Below are positions 16,232 through 25,656 of a stretch of DNA of 64,000 nt, in pieces (the stretch's first letter is position 1; every line of letters starts with the position of its first letter). The stretch is from the NCBI GenBank assembly GCA_964447285.1, contig CAYURO010000004.1, positions 62,001-126,000 of the forward strand, in the 5' to 3' direction. Under the pieces are notes generated by a model, which was not told the origin of the DNA, did not search any database, and worked only from the letters and a program-made list of their open reading frames with translations. The position numbers and the translations under genes were made by a program. The stretch is from CAJBNH01 sp964447285 (GTDB lineage Bacteria > Myxococcota_A > UBA9042).

Positions 16232-18853
16232 ATGTTCGCACGTTCGACGCCTGCCGTCATCGCCCGCGCCCTTCTCGTCGTCCTCGCGGGCGTCGGCACG
16301 GCCTGCTCGGACACCACGACGCCGTCCACCAGCTACTGCATTCCCGGAACACCAGGCTGCACCACGGGCACGGACACGACGGGCAGCGACGGCATCATCA
16401 CGCCCACCGACACCCAAGACGGCACCGACACGACCTCGCCCGACGGCACCACCAATCCCGACGGCACCACCAATCCCGACGGCACCACGAATCCCGACGG
16501 CACTGTGAATCCTGACGGCAACACCAACCCCGACGCCATCGGCACCGGCTCCAAGTTCACCGGCTACCCGTCGGCCGAGCTTCGGCTGCGCATCGTCGGC
16601 CCCAGCGGACGCGGCCACGCCACGGTGTCGGGCTCGATCGCAGAGGTCAACGGCGTGCTGTTCGGCAACGCGGACGACATCACCTGGTCCAGCGCCACGG
16701 GCTCCGGCTCCGCCTCGGGCAGTCCGTTCTTCCAGACCAGCCCGATCACGCTGGTGCCCGGCGACAACGTCGTGACGGTCACCGCCAAGAACGCCGAAGC
16801 GACCGTCACCGACACCATCACCATCACGTACAACCCCGCATTCGCCTTCCAGGATCGCCTGCGCGCCAATCCGCGCGTGATCAAGAAGGGCGCGGCGACG
16901 GCCATCAACGCCGTGCTCGCCTTGGGCAAGGCCAGCAACATCGTCAAGAACAGCATCAAGCTCTTCAGCGTGGATCAGGATGGCAACAAGACCTCGATGA
17001 TCGCCGACGGCCCCATGGTCGACGACGGTCAGGTCAACACCTCGGGCGACGAGATCTCGGGCGACGGCCTCTACTCCCGCAAGGTGACAGTGAACCCAGC
17101 GATGGCGGGCCTGCTACGTCTGCGCGCGTCGGTCCAAGTTGACTTGGGGGGTCAGGTCTACACGGCCTATACCGACATCCTCGCGCTCGAAGTGGTCGAG
17201 GACATCTTGAAGATCGAGTGCGAAGCCGCCGTCGAGGCCCTGAAGTCGGCACGCAACATGGCTGCCGGCGCGGGTAATCCGGTCGACGGGCAGGATGAGG
17301 CGATGACCTCGCTGAAGAGCAACCCCGCAGTTGCTGAGGTGGGTACTGCTTCGGGTACTGCGTCTGGCACTGCGGTTTGGGTGCGCTTCAAGTCCGGCCT
17401 GTTGGGCGCGGTGCAACTGGGCGCAGCCGGTCAGCGCGGTGCGCCGGCCGACCCTGCTGGCTTGCATGTCCCCAGCGCTGAGCTCGGCTTGACGACCGTG
17501 CAGGTGCAGTCGAAGAACGCGCTGATGCTCGATCCGTTCGCGGCTTCGCTCGGCGCAACGGAAATCTCTACGGCTGCCACCCAGATGAGCGCTCAGGACT
17601 GCCCCGCGTACACCGTCGACACGTTCAAGGACAGCACCGCGAACTTCAGCGCCTTCCGCCGCATGGGTGACTACGGTGTCGTTGCGGTCGCCAGCCACGG
17701 CGATGCCTATTTCCGCGACATGGCCGCCGACGCCAAGGCCACCTACGACTTCCACCATCAGGGCTCGCAAGAGGTCGTCTGGACCGGCCATGCCGTCAGC
17801 TGTGCGTATTTCGCAACCAGCAGCACCGTCAAGTCCTGCAGCGAGTCTCAGGCGTGCGGCCCTGAGTCCGAGTGCTTCCTGAACAAGACGGGCGGTACGG
17901 GCGTGTGTGTCGACCACCTGACGGCCGACCTGCGGCGCGGGCGCGCGATCCTCGGCAGCGACGGCACCTACGGCATCACGCCCGGCTTCGTCCGACGCCA
18001 CGCCGAGCAGTCTTACCCTCGCAGCCTCGTCTATCTGGGCTCCTGCAAGTCACTGTGGAACGGCTCGATGGCCGGCGAGTTCTTTGCAGCTGGTGCTGCA
18101 GCGGTTGCGGGCTACAACGGCCCGGTGGCCAACGAGTTTGCGACCAAGTGGGGGACGTCGTTCTTCGCCAACGTCATCACGCAGAAGCAGCTTTCCGGCG
18201 TGGCGCATGTGAAGATCGAGGACGACAAGAACGCCGGCACCTACTTCTCACTCGTTGGCGCGCAGAACCTGGACGCGGCCAGTTCCGACATCATCAATCC
18301 CAGCTGGGAGAGCGGCAACCTGCAGGGCTGGACCAAGAAGGGCGACGGTCGCGTGATTGCCAAGCTGGGTTCGTCGGTTCCGGTGGCCGGCAAGTTCATG
18401 GGCATCATCTCGACGGGCCTGGGCTACACCACGCAAACGGGCGAGCTGAGCCAGAAGTTCTGCGTCCCGGCCGGCAAGAAGACCTACTCGTTCTGGTGGC
18501 GCTTCTACAGCGAGGAGTTCAAGGAGTACTGCGGCACCACGTACCAGGATGCCTTCCTGTGCAAGCTCGAGGGCAAGGTCGGGGCCAAGACCGTCGTCAA
18601 CACCAAGGTCGACGACCTGTGCGGCAAGGGTGACAACGGCTGCTTCAACTGTGGCAGTCAGGCCAAGGGTTTGACGCCTTCTGACGTCCAGTTCGACCAG
18701 GGCGGCGTGTTCATGACGCCGTGGGTCAACGCGACGGCCGACGTCTCGCCGTTTGCGGGCAACGGCAACGTGATGCTGCGCCTGTTCACCACCGACGTCG
18801 GCGACTCGATTTACGACACCGCCGTGCTGGTCGACAAGGTCGAGTTCAACTAG
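16232..18853 (+). CDS. Lipoprotein with a caspase-like (C25/CHAT-type) His-Cys domain
   Basis: 873 residues. The lipobox GTAC (Cys25) is followed by an Asp/Thr linker with five TNPDGT-type hexapeptide repeats (about 74-103). Beta-sandwich modules follow (about 110-330). A central domain has His489 in VVAVASHGDAY and Cys605 in YLGSCKSLWNG, then GEFFAAGAAAVAGYNGPV. That His-Gly / Cys-small-residue layout is typical of gingipain and CHAT caspase-fold peptidases. A Cys-rich insert lies between them. The C-terminus (about 690-873) is a jelly-roll-like module starting NPSWESGNLQGW. It is probably a surface protease or degenerate protease; activity is not proven. ATG 16232 is chosen for its lipobox. 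Confidence 0.68.
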   Translation: MFARSTPAVIARALLVVLAGVGTACSDTTTPSTSYCIPGTPGCTTGTDTTGSDGIITPTDTQDGTDTTSPDGTTNPDGTTNPDGTTNPDGTVNPDGNTNPDAIGTGSKFTGYPSAELRLRIVGPSGRGHATVSGSIAEVNGVLFGNADDITWSSATGSGSASGSPFFQTSPITLVPGDNVVTVTAKNAEATVTDTITITYNPAFAFQDRLRANPRVIKKGAATAINAVLALGKASNIVKNSIKLFSVDQDGNKTSMIADGPMVDDGQVNTSGDEISGDGLYSRKVTVNPAMAGLLRLRASVQVDLGGQVYTAYTDILALEVVEDILKIECEAAVEALKSARNMAAGAGNPVDGQDEAMTSLKSNPAVAEVGTASGTASGTAVWVRFKSGLLGAVQLGAAGQRGAPADPAGLHVPSAELGLTTVQVQSKNALMLDPFAASLGATEISTAATQMSAQDCPAYTVDTFKDSTANFSAFRRMGDYGVVAVASHGDAYFRDMAADAKATYDFHHQGSQEVVWTGHAVSCAYFATSSTVKSCSESQACGPESECFLNKTGGTGVCVDHLTADLRRGRAILGSDGTYGITPGFVRRHAEQSYPRSLVYLGSCKSLWNGSMAGEFFAAGAAAVAGYNGPVANEFATKWGTSFFANVITQKQLSGVAHVKIEDDKNAGTYFSLVGAQNLDAASSDIINPSWESGNLQGWTKKGDGRVIAKLGSSVPVAGKFMGIISTGLGYTTQTGELSQKFCVPAGKKTYSFWWRFYSEEFKEYCGTTYQDAFLCKLEGKVGAKTVVNTKVDDLCGKGDNGCFNCGSQAKGLTPSDVQFDQGGVFMTPWVNATADVSPFAGNGNVMLRLFTTDVGDSIYDTAVLVDKVEFN
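16451..16540 (+). repeat. Five 18-bp tandem repeats (TNPDGT hexapeptides)
   Basis: Five in-frame units, the first two identical (accaatcccgacggcacc) and later ones diverging. They encode the flexible linker after the lipidated Cys. Confidence 0.9.
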
Positions 18854-19165
18854 CTTTTCGTCACAGTGGCTTTGATCGGTCGCCGCATCCCAGATCCCAG
18901 GGGCTGACCCCCGGGCCATGATTGCGCCGACCGCCTCCGCGGGCGGCTCGGGCCCGGGGCGTCCACGGCGGTGGACGCCGCAAAGATAGCCGGCCAGTTC
19001 AGTGGCTGGGCAGCCGCCCGGCGATCGTTGACCCCGATGCGGCGTCGACGGCCACCGGTCGCTGGTGTACGAGTCCTTCCCCGCCTGGTCTCATGTGATT
19101 TGGAGTGGGCGCTATCGCCGGCGCAAGCGCTTGCCCGCGAGCCGCAATCGCCCGCGCAACCGACG
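18854..19165. other. Intergenic region between convergent genes
   Basis: This 312-base gap between the ends of the caspase-like lipoprotein gene and nuoN has no credible gene. It holds one strong hairpin (18958-18979). Confidence 0.5.
18958..18979. terminator. Strong hairpin, possible bidirectional terminator
   Basis: A perfect 9-bp stem (ggcgtccac / gtggacgcc) encloses a 4-base loop, midway between convergent genes. No T-run follows on either strand, so intrinsic termination is uncertain. Confidence 0.4.
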
Positions 19166-20809
19166 TCAGGGCTGGGGAACGACGGCAGCCTCAGCGGCGG
19201 GAGCGGCGGGCGCTTCCTGAGGTGCGGCGACAACTTCGGCGACCTTGACCGGGGCGTCGGGCCCACGCAGGTGCACCAGATTCTTCGTGGCGATGCCCGT
19301 GCGAACCGCGTGGGCCGACAGGGTCGCCACGTTGATCGCCTTGCCGGGCATCACGCCGATGGCCAGGATGGCGGCGGCGGCAAGGCCCATGGCCCACGAC
19401 AGCGAGGGCTCGGTCACGTACTCGCGCGCGGCCTTGGGCTCGGGGCGCATGTAGACGTACACGGTCACGCGCAGGTAGTAGTACGCGCTCACGACCGAGT
19501 TGAGCACCAAAATGATCGCGTGGGGCAGGTACTTGGCGTTGTCGACGGCCAGAACCTCACGCAACAGCTCGAGCTTGCCAAAGAAGCCCAGCGTCGGCGG
19601 CACGCCCGCCAGCGACAGCATCGCCAAGCTGAGCACTGCTCCGGCGAACGGATAGCGGCGACCCATGCCCGCCAGCTGGTGCTCGGTCGTCAGTTCCTCG
19701 CCATCCTTGCCCAGCGAGGCCAGCGCAGCAAAGCCGGCCAGAGACGCGAGTGAATAGCCGATCAGGTAGAAGGGCACCGCACCGCCGGGAACCGCGTAGG
19801 GCGCGCCCAGCACGGGGTCGACAGTCGAGGCGACGGTGCCCAGCAACAGGTAGCCGGCGTGGGCGATGGCCGAGTAGGCGAGCATCCGCTTGACGTTCTT
19901 CTGCACCAACGCCAGCAAGTTGCCGACCGTCATGGTGACGAGCGCGACCGTCGAGAGAATCGCTGCGACGGGCAAGTGCAGGTCGTCCATGCCCTGCCCC
20001 GCCAGCGCGGCGTACAGGATCTTCAGCAGCGCGCCGAACGCAGCCACCTTGACGCCGCTGGCCATGAAGCCGGTGACGGTGGTGGGGGCGCCCTCGTAGG
20101 CGTCGGGGGCCCACATGTGGAAAGGTACGGCGGCGACCTTGAACAGGAAGGCAGCAAGGGTCAGCAGGACGGCGAGACTCAGCCAAATGGCTTGGTCGGG
20201 CTTGGCGGTCACAAGGGCGCGCTGGATCTCGACAAACGTGGTGCCGCCGGACAGGCCGTACAGGAAGGCCATGCCGTAGAGCAGCAGCGCCGACGCGACC
20301 GAGCCCATGATGAAGTACTTCATGCCGGCTTCGACCGAGGCGATCGAGGTACGCTTGAAGGCGACCAGCACGTAGATGGCCATCGACATGATCTCGAGGC
20401 TGATGAACAGCGTGATGACGCTCTCGGCAGAGACCATCGTCGCCATGCCGAACGTCGCGAAGCTGACCATCGCGAAGTACTCGCCGTAGCCGACGCCCTG
20501 CTCGAGCATGTACTTGGGGCTCGACAGGTGCGTCATCATGCCGACCAGCGACACCAGCGACACGAAGAACAGCGAGTACGTGGTGGCCGACAGGTGCGCG
20601 CCGAACGCGACCGTCACCATGCCGTGCTGGCCCGACTTCCACATCAGCGCAGCGGCCACGATGGCGGCGGCGGACATGGCGGCGTTGAAGGGCCCCCAGA
20701 AGCGGCGCGACTGGTCCCCGGCAGGCAGGAACGGGTCGACGACGAGCGTGAACAGCCCCGCAAACAGCAGGATCAGCAGCGGAGTGGTCAGGGCGAGATC
20801 GTGCAGCAT
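19166..20809 (-). CDS. nuoN: NADH-quinone oxidoreductase subunit N
   Basis: A 547-residue polytopic antiporter-like subunit of complex I that takes part in proton translocation. About 14 hydrophobic helices are seen, with the conserved KVAAVPFHMWAPDAYEGAPTTVTGFMASG segment and a Lys in the broken helix region. The C-terminus has an unusual Ala/Pro/Glu-rich tail (VAAPQEAPAAP). It is the last gene of the nuo operon; the preceding nuoM stop lies 50 bases upstream. Confidence 0.95.
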   Translation of the reverse strand: MLHDLALTTPLLILLFAGLFTLVVDPFLPAGDQSRRFWGPFNAAMSAAAIVAAALMWKSGQHGMVTVAFGAHLSATTYSLFFVSLVSLVGMMTHLSSPKYMLEQGVGYGEYFAMVSFATFGMATMVSAESVITLFISLEIMSMAIYVLVAFKRTSIASVEAGMKYFIMGSVASALLLYGMAFLYGLSGGTTFVEIQRALVTAKPDQAIWLSLAVLLTLAAFLFKVAAVPFHMWAPDAYEGAPTTVTGFMASGVKVAAFGALLKILYAALAGQGMDDLHLPVAAILSTVALVTMTVGNLLALVQKNVKRMLAYSAIAHAGYLLLGTVASTVDPVLGAPYAVPGGAVPFYLIGYSLASLAGFAALASLGKDGEELTTEHQLAGMGRRYPFAGAVLSLAMLSLAGVPPTLGFFGKLELLREVLAVDNAKYLPHAIILVLNSVVSAYYYLRVTVYVYMRPEPKAAREYVTEPSLSWAMGLAAAAILAIGVMPGKAINVATLSAHAVRTGIATKNLVHLRGPDAPVKVAEVVAAPQEAPAAPAAEAAVVPQP

Positions 20810-20859
20810 GTCGATTCTCTCGTGGCGCCTGCGTCATGCAGGTCCGCGTGGGCGTATCG

Positions 20860-22515
20860 CTATTCGGCCTTGGCCTCTTCAGCCGGCTGGGCAGGGGCCC
20901 GGCGCGACTGCTCACGTTGGTAGTCCAAGGGCGACCGAACCTGCAGGATGGCCGGCCGGTTGGGCTGGACCATCGCGTGCACGGTCGCCTCGCTGACCTT
21001 CAGGAACCCGCCGGGAACCAAGCCGATCCAGGCGATCATGACCGCCAGCACCGACATCAGCAGCTTCTCGCGCAGCGTCAGGTCGTGCAGCGCCTCGTTT
21101 TCCGGCTTGCCAATGGCGCCGAAGAACACGCGACGAACCATCGACAGCATGTAAATCGCGCCCAGTACGATGCCCGAGGTCGCGATGCTGACCCCGACGA
21201 GCACCGTCGTGCGCCAGGCGATGCCGGTCTCGGGTTGCAGCATCGCGGACTGGATGCCTTCCTTGAACGAGCCGCCGAAGATGAGGAACTCGCCCACGAA
21301 GCCGTTGGTCAGGGGCAGCGCGATGCTGGACATGGTGACGAACACGAAGAACGTCGCGTACACCGGCATGCGCTTGGCGATGCCGCCGAAGTCCGCGATC
21401 TCACGGGTGTGACGCCGCTCGTACAGGAAGCCGACCAGAAGGAACAGCGCGCCGGTAGACAGACCGTGGTTCACCATCTGCAACACGGCGCCCTGCAAGG
21501 CCTCTTCGTTGTAGATGACGATACCGAGCATCACAAAGCCCAAGTGGCTGACGGACGAGTAGGCGACCAGTCGCTTCACGTCGGTCTGGACGTACGCCAT
21601 CATCGCGCCGAACACGATGCCGATGACCGCAAGCGACAGCAGCAGGGGCGAGAACGTGCCCATCGCCGCCGGGAACATCGGAATGGCAAAGCGCAACAGG
21701 CCGTAGGTCCCCAGCTTCAGCAACACGCCGGCCAGAATGACAGAGCCGGGCGTCGGGGCCTCGGTGTGCGCGTCGGGCAGCCACGTGTGGAAGGGGAAGA
21801 CCGGCACCTTGATCAGGAACGCGAGCGCGAAGGCGCCGAACAGCCAGAGTTGCTCCTTGTCCGTCAAATGCAACGCAGCAAACTCGCGCAGGGAGAACGA
21901 ACCCCCGGTCTTGCTGTACAAATACAGGATGCCAACGAGCATCAGCAGCGAGCCGAACATCGTGTAGATGAAGAACTTCAGGGTCGCGTAGATGCGGTCC
22001 TTGCCGCCCCACAGGCCGATGATCAGGTACATCGGCACCAGCATGATCTCCCAGAACACGTAGAACACGAGCAGGTCGACCGCCAGCAGCGAGCCGAGCA
22101 TGCCGGTCTCGAGGACCAGCATGGCAATCGTGAACTCCTTCCACCGCTTGTCGATCGCCGACCAAGCGCCCACGAACACCAGCGGCGTCAGGAACGTGGT
22201 CAGCAGCACAAGCGGCAGCGAAAGGCCGTCGACCGCCATCGTCCACCGCGCGCCGATGCCCGGAATCCAGGCAAAGTCGTCCGCCAGCTGCATGTGCCCC
22301 AGACCGGTGTCAAACCGCGACCAGACCACCATGCTGACCAGAAACGTGACGATGGAGCCGGCAAAGCCCAGGGCCTTGTGGGCGCCGGGCTGATCGCCGG
22401 GAAGCATCAGGCTGATGGCGGCAAAAACCAGTGGCAGCGCAGTCAGAAGCGTCAGCAGCGGAAAACCGCCGACGCCGTTGAGCTCGAGCCAGGCTTGCGC
22501 GAACGTGGTTTCCAT
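20860..22515 (-). CDS. nuoM: NADH-quinone oxidoreductase subunit M
   Basis: A 551-residue antiporter-like membrane subunit. It carries FHTWLPDAHTEAPTPGSVILAG and KLGTYGLLRF, which are signature NuoM segments, plus the conserved Glu/Lys pairs in the early helices (FYVFWEIMLVPMYLIIG). The C-terminal 25 residues are charged and Ala-rich. It is encoded 10 bases downstream of nuoL. Confidence 0.96.
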   Translation of the reverse strand: METTFAQAWLELNGVGGFPLLTLLTALPLVFAAISLMLPGDQPGAHKALGFAGSIVTFLVSMVVWSRFDTGLGHMQLADDFAWIPGIGARWTMAVDGLSLPLVLLTTFLTPLVFVGAWSAIDKRWKEFTIAMLVLETGMLGSLLAVDLLVFYVFWEIMLVPMYLIIGLWGGKDRIYATLKFFIYTMFGSLLMLVGILYLYSKTGGSFSLREFAALHLTDKEQLWLFGAFALAFLIKVPVFPFHTWLPDAHTEAPTPGSVILAGVLLKLGTYGLLRFAIPMFPAAMGTFSPLLLSLAVIGIVFGAMMAYVQTDVKRLVAYSSVSHLGFVMLGIVIYNEEALQGAVLQMVNHGLSTGALFLLVGFLYERRHTREIADFGGIAKRMPVYATFFVFVTMSSIALPLTNGFVGEFLIFGGSFKEGIQSAMLQPETGIAWRTTVLVGVSIATSGIVLGAIYMLSMVRRVFFGAIGKPENEALHDLTLREKLLMSVLAVMIAWIGLVPGGFLKVSEATVHAMVQPNRPAILQVRSPLDYQREQSRRAPAQPAEEAKAE

Positions 22516-22525
22516 ATCGCGGTCC

Positions 22526-24628
22526 TCAGACGAGGTAGTAGGCCAGGAGGGCGATGCCCAAGACGACGCCGACGAGATAGGTCTGAACCTCGCCGTTCTG
22601 CAGCAAGCGACCGGCGTGAGAGACGCCGAGCAGCACGTAGCCGGGTCCGCGCACCATCACCAAATCAACGATGATGCGGTCGATGACCTGGAACGCCGCC
22701 TGCGACACCGCACGCAGCGGGCGGACGACGACCCGGTCGTAGAACTCGTCGACGTAATACTTGTTCAGCAAGGCGTCGTAGACAAAGCGCATTCGGCCGG
22801 CCAAGGCGGCGCCAAGCTCGCTAGGGCCCTTGCGGTACATCCACCACGCAAGCGTCACACCCAAGGCCGCCACGACCGTCGAGGCCGCCATCAGGCCGTA
22901 CTCGAGCGCAGGAGTCATGTGACCGTCCAACAGCTCCTCACCCCGGGCGAGCACGGGCTCCAGCCAATGGAAGAAGAAGTTGTACTGGTTGTGGAAGAAG
23001 GGCGTTCCGACCCAGCCGCCGACGAACGACAGGAACGCGAGCAACACCAGCGCGGTCGCCATCGGCCAGGGCGCGTCGTGCGCGTGGTCCCACGTGTGGT
23101 GGTCGCCGCGGTAGTCGCCGCTGAACGTCAGGAAGTAGAGGCGGAACATGTAGAACGCGGTCATGAACGCGGCCAGCAGGCACAGCGCGAAGGCCACCTT
23201 GCGCCAGATCGCCAGGCCTTCGACCGACTTCACGTAGGCATCGCGCTCCGCCTTGACCGCGACGGCCAGCTTGGCTTGGTCGGGCGCCTTGTCAGCCATC
23301 ACTTTGACGCGGGCCTGACGCTCAAACGACTCGCCGTAATAGGTGGCGATCTTCTCGGTGTTGGGACGGAAGGCCAGCGTTTCCGCGAGGATCGCGTCCT
23401 TGGAGAAGAAACCCGCTAGCGGCGGCAGGCCCGCAATCGCGATGCACGAGATCAGGAACGTCCAGTGGATGATCGGCAGCTTCTTCTTCAGGCCGCCCAT
23501 CTTGCGGATGTCCTGCTCGTGGTGCAGGGCGTGGATGACCGCGCCGGCGCCAAGGAAGAGCGCGCCCTTGAAGAAAGCGTGCGTCATCAGGTGGAAGACG
23601 CCGGCCGCATAGGCGCCAGCGCCGACGGCCACGACCATGAAGCCGAGCTGCGACACCGTCGAGTAGGCCAGCACCTTCTTGATGTCGTTCTGCACGAGAC
23701 CGATCGACGCAGCCACCAGCGCCGTCGTGGCGCCCACCATCATGACGACGGTCATGGCGTGCGGCGTCAGCGCGAACAGGAAGTTCATGCGGGCGATCAT
23801 GTAGACGCCGGCCGTCACCATGGTCGCAGCGTGGATCAGGGCCGACACGGGCGTCGGGCCCGCCATCGCGTCGGGCAGCCAGATGTACAGCGGGATCTGC
23901 GCGGATTTGCCGGCGGCGCCGACGAACAGCAGCAGCGCGATGAGGGTCACCGTCGGCGCGTGGTCCAGCATGTGGGCCGAGTCGGAGAACACCAGCCGCA
24001 GGTGGTCGAAGTCGACCGAGCCGTTGCCGTACGCCAGCAACAGCATCATCGCGGCCAGAAAGCCGACGTCGCCGATGCGGTTGACGATGAACGCCTTCTG
24101 GCCTGCCGCGGCCTTGTCCATGTCCTTGAACCAGAAGCCGATCAGCAGGTACGAGCAGGCGCCGACCCCCTCCCAACCGATGAAGAGCATGGCCAGGTTC
24201 TTGCCCAGCACCAGCATCAGCATCGAGAAGATGAAGAGGTTCAGGTACGAGAAGTAGCGCGCGTAGCCCGGGTCCTCGTGCATGTAGCCGGTCGAGTACA
24301 GGTGCACCAGAAAGCCGACGCCGGTCACGACGAGCAGCATCACGGCACTCAACTGGTCGGCCAGGAACGCAATCTCGAACTTGTAGCTTCCCGCGGCGAT
24401 CCACTCGTACAGCGTATAGCGGAAGGCGGCGTCGGGCACGGTAACCATGGCGCCGCGCAGGCCCAGGAACACCATGACGCTCAACAGGAAAGACGCGAGC
24501 ACCGATGTGTTCGAGATCGCGTAGACCGTCTGGCGCGACAGCCGCGAACCGAGCAGCCCGTTGAACAGGGCGCCCAGCAGCGGCAGCAGGACGATGACCG
24601 GCAGCAGTGCGGAAGGGTTGTACGTCAT
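22526..24628 (-). CDS. nuoL: NADH-quinone oxidoreductase subunit L
   Basis: A 700-residue subunit, the largest antiporter-like protein of complex I. It shows GWEGVGACSYLLIGFW, KSAQIPLYIWLPDAMAGPTPVSALIHAATMV in two adjacent segments, and the long C-terminal lateral-helix region. A charged segment at about residues 420-470 (EKIATYYG to EGLAIWRK, Lys/Ala-rich) sits where related NuoL proteins have a short loop after FSKDAIL; this looks like an insertion. It is encoded between nuoK and nuoM. Confidence 0.96.
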   Translation of the reverse strand: MTYNPSALLPVIVLLPLLGALFNGLLGSRLSRQTVYAISNTSVLASFLLSVMVFLGLRGAMVTVPDAAFRYTLYEWIAAGSYKFEIAFLADQLSAVMLLVVTGVGFLVHLYSTGYMHEDPGYARYFSYLNLFIFSMLMLVLGKNLAMLFIGWEGVGACSYLLIGFWFKDMDKAAAGQKAFIVNRIGDVGFLAAMMLLLAYGNGSVDFDHLRLVFSDSAHMLDHAPTVTLIALLLFVGAAGKSAQIPLYIWLPDAMAGPTPVSALIHAATMVTAGVYMIARMNFLFALTPHAMTVVMMVGATTALVAASIGLVQNDIKKVLAYSTVSQLGFMVVAVGAGAYAAGVFHLMTHAFFKGALFLGAGAVIHALHHEQDIRKMGGLKKKLPIIHWTFLISCIAIAGLPPLAGFFSKDAILAETLAFRPNTEKIATYYGESFERQARVKVMADKAPDQAKLAVAVKAERDAYVKSVEGLAIWRKVAFALCLLAAFMTAFYMFRLYFLTFSGDYRGDHHTWDHAHDAPWPMATALVLLAFLSFVGGWVGTPFFHNQYNFFFHWLEPVLARGEELLDGHMTPALEYGLMAASTVVAALGVTLAWWMYRKGPSELGAALAGRMRFVYDALLNKYYVDEFYDRVVVRPLRAVSQAAFQVIDRIIVDLVMVRGPGYVLLGVSHAGRLLQNGEVQTYLVGVVLGIALLAYYLV

Positions 24629-24677
24629 CGGAAGGGCTCTCCGGGATGCAGGTGCGATCCTCTCGGCACGGAAGCGG

Positions 24678-24986
24678 CTACCTCTTGAGGAGGCGGATGT
24701 CGTCGACGTAAGTGGAGTTCTTGAGCCGGAAGACCGACAGCACGAGCGCGAGTCCGACGGCGGCCTCGGCAGCAGCGATGGCGATCAGGAAGAAGGCGAG
24801 CACGTGCCCCTCGGTCCAGCCGTTGTAGCGAGAGAACGCGACGAACGTCAGGTTCACCGCGTTCAGCATGACTTCGATGGACATGAGGATCAGCAGCAGG
24901 TTGCGCCGGGTCAGCACGCCCACGAGCCCCATGGTGAAGAGGATCGCGGCGAGTCCGAGCAGGTGGCCGAGCGGGATGGCGGTCAT
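24678..24986 (-). CDS. nuoK: NADH-quinone oxidoreductase subunit K
   Basis: A 102-residue three-helix membrane subunit with the expected length. The conserved Glu of SIEVMLNAVNL lies in helix 2. ATG 24986. It lies between nuoJ and nuoL in the usual order. Confidence 0.95.
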   Translation of the reverse strand: MTAIPLGHLLGLAAILFTMGLVGVLTRRNLLLILMSIEVMLNAVNLTFVAFSRYNGWTEGHVLAFFLIAIAAAEAAVGLALVLSVFRLKNSTYVDDIRLLKR

Positions 24987-25016
24987 GGGAACCTCGACGG
25001 GTCGGAACTGCGGGGC

Positions 25017-25622
25017 CTAGTGGGCGGCGTGCGTGTCGTGGTCGGTAGCTGCGACGGCGTGCGCGGCGGGCGCTTCCTTCTTCGGCCGGTCCTTGTACTT
25101 CAGGCTGCGCTTGGCCAGCACGACGGCGCCGACCGCCGCCACCAGCAGCAGCACGGACACAAGCTCGAACGGCACCAGAAACGTCGTGTAGAGCATGCGC
25201 CCCACTTCGGTCACCGAGCCGAACGCTGCGTACGAGCCGTCGTTCAGGTTGACTGCCTTCGCGCCATTGCTGGCCAGAGCCAAGGCACTGAGCAGCTTGC
25301 CGAACACGAACAGACCCAGACCGCTGCCGATGAGGGTCGTGGCCGTGATGCGCGGCTCGCGTATTTGGTCCGGTGTCAGGTTCAACAGCATGATCACAAA
25401 CGTGAACAACACCATGACCGCGCCGGCGTAGACGATGATCTGCACGGCTGCCAGCAAGTGCGCCGACAGCAGGGCGTAGATCCCCGCCAGGAAGAAGAAC
25501 GACACGATGAGGGCGATGGCCGAGTGGATCGGGTTGCGACCCATCGGCGGCAGCAGCATCGCGGCGGTCGACAGCACGACGCCGGCGGCCAGAACGTAGA
25601 ACACGAGGAGCTCGGTGGGCAT
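25017..25622 (-). CDS. nuoJ: NADH-quinone oxidoreductase subunit J
   Basis: A 201-residue five-helix membrane subunit. The segment IIVYAGAVMVLFTFVIML is the NuoJ signature. The soluble C-terminus is His/Ala-rich (AATDHDTHAAH). ATG 25622 is chosen because upstream in-frame codons overlap nuoF signals and are not hydrophobic. It follows nuoF after only 34 bases; nuoG, nuoH and nuoI, which usually lie between F and J, are absent here. Confidence 0.93.
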   Translation of the reverse strand: MPTELLVFYVLAAGVVLSTAAMLLPPMGRNPIHSAIALIVSFFFLAGIYALLSAHLLAAVQIIVYAGAVMVLFTFVIMLLNLTPDQIREPRITATTLIGSGLGLFVFGKLLSALALASNGAKAVNLNDGSYAAFGSVTEVGRMLYTTFLVPFELVSVLLLVAAVGAVVLAKRSLKYKDRPKKEAPAAHAVAATDHDTHAAH

Positions 25623-25656
25623 GGCTTCCTCTGGGAGCGGAGGACGTGAAACGAAA

